Shown piece by piece: positions 39,690 through 39,705 of a stretch of 39,705 nt of DNA. Source of the DNA: CAZPZR01 sp964591105 (GTDB taxonomy: Bacteria > Bacillota > Clostridia > Lachnospirales > Lachnospiraceae); NCBI GenBank assembly GCA_964591105.1, contig CAZPZR010000010.1, positions 1 to 39,705 of the forward strand, written 5' to 3'. The position numbers were made by a program, and so were the translations under genes. Positions within the stretch are counted from its first letter, which is position 1. Each line of letters starts with the position of its first letter. The notes under the pieces are model-generated. The model did no database searches. It was not told the origin of the DNA and worked only from the letters and a program-made list of their open reading frames with translations.

Positions 39690-39705
39690 TGCAATCCATT
39701 ATTCT

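Noticed and set aside
1..39705. tRNA, rRNA, CRISPR array, insertion sequence or prophage
   Set aside because: No cloverleaf, repeat-spacer array, transposase, integrase or phage structural gene was recognised on either strand.

Overview
The window looks like core chromosome of a low-to-moderate GC, Gram-positive Clostridia, most likely a gut Lachnospiraceae. The evidence is a PolC-type replicative polymerase with an inserted exonuclease, DUF4364, DUF4366 and DUF1385 proteins, strong GGAGG-type ribosome binding sites, extended -10 promoters, and an indolepyruvate oxidoreductase/phenylacetate-CoA ligase operon. Almost all of it is chromosomal housekeeping sequence. No rRNA, tRNA, CRISPR array or insertion sequence was seen. 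The window opens inside hemW and ends in a different kind of DNA, an A+T-rich cassette of probable immunity-type genes.

Layout. 1-3735: the hemW tail and a secreted two-repeat Ig-like protein (+), then a minus-strand group of a split chromate-type transporter, a DUF4364 regulator and a TIGR01212-type radical SAM protein. 3941-8531: a translation/termination block, rho, rpmE, DUF1385, prmC and prfA. 8607-9957: a macro-domain protein, a small unknown helical protein and a membrane protein that resembles the C-terminal half of XRE-type regulators without the helix-turn-helix. 10064-15698: a membrane-anchored 5'-nucleotidase, a DUF2156 acyltransferase-like protein, two PLP aminotransferases (the second HisC-like) and a COG2426 membrane protein. 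15764-17745: a fructokinase-type sugar kinase, convergent with a small XRE regulator that has a probable operator, and a divergent single-pass membrane protein with a consensus promoter. 17852-24314: ispG, polC and an EamA transporter ending in a 45-nt palindrome. 24395-25550: the tRNA methyltransferase homologue MnmM/YtqB and a PNPOx-fold protein. 25563-29889: iorA, iorB, a 201-nt gap with a 20-codon leader ORF and a folded RNA candidate, then paaK and a two-ACT-domain protein. 29960-38537: upp, an SseB-like protein, a minus-strand cold-shock gene, PTS enzyme I, pcrA, a DUF4366-like protein, a NYN nuclease with two LOTUS-like domains, and rlmD. 38741-39705: the A+T-rich cassette, with decamer repeats before a promoter, a 169-aa unknown protein, a frame-disrupted remnant and a second short ORF with a similar N-terminus.

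How the genes work together. IorAB converts aryl-pyruvates to aryl-acetyl-CoA, and PaaK joins aryl-acetates to CoA. With the ACT-domain protein as a likely amino-acid sensor, this set handles aromatic amino acid salvage or fermentation. Its internal leader is the most promising undescribed regulatory element here. Rho, L31, PrmC and RF1 form a conserved translation/termination cluster, with a separate promoter and hairpin serving L31. The right-end cassette looks like the edge of a rapidly changing toxin-immunity type locus.
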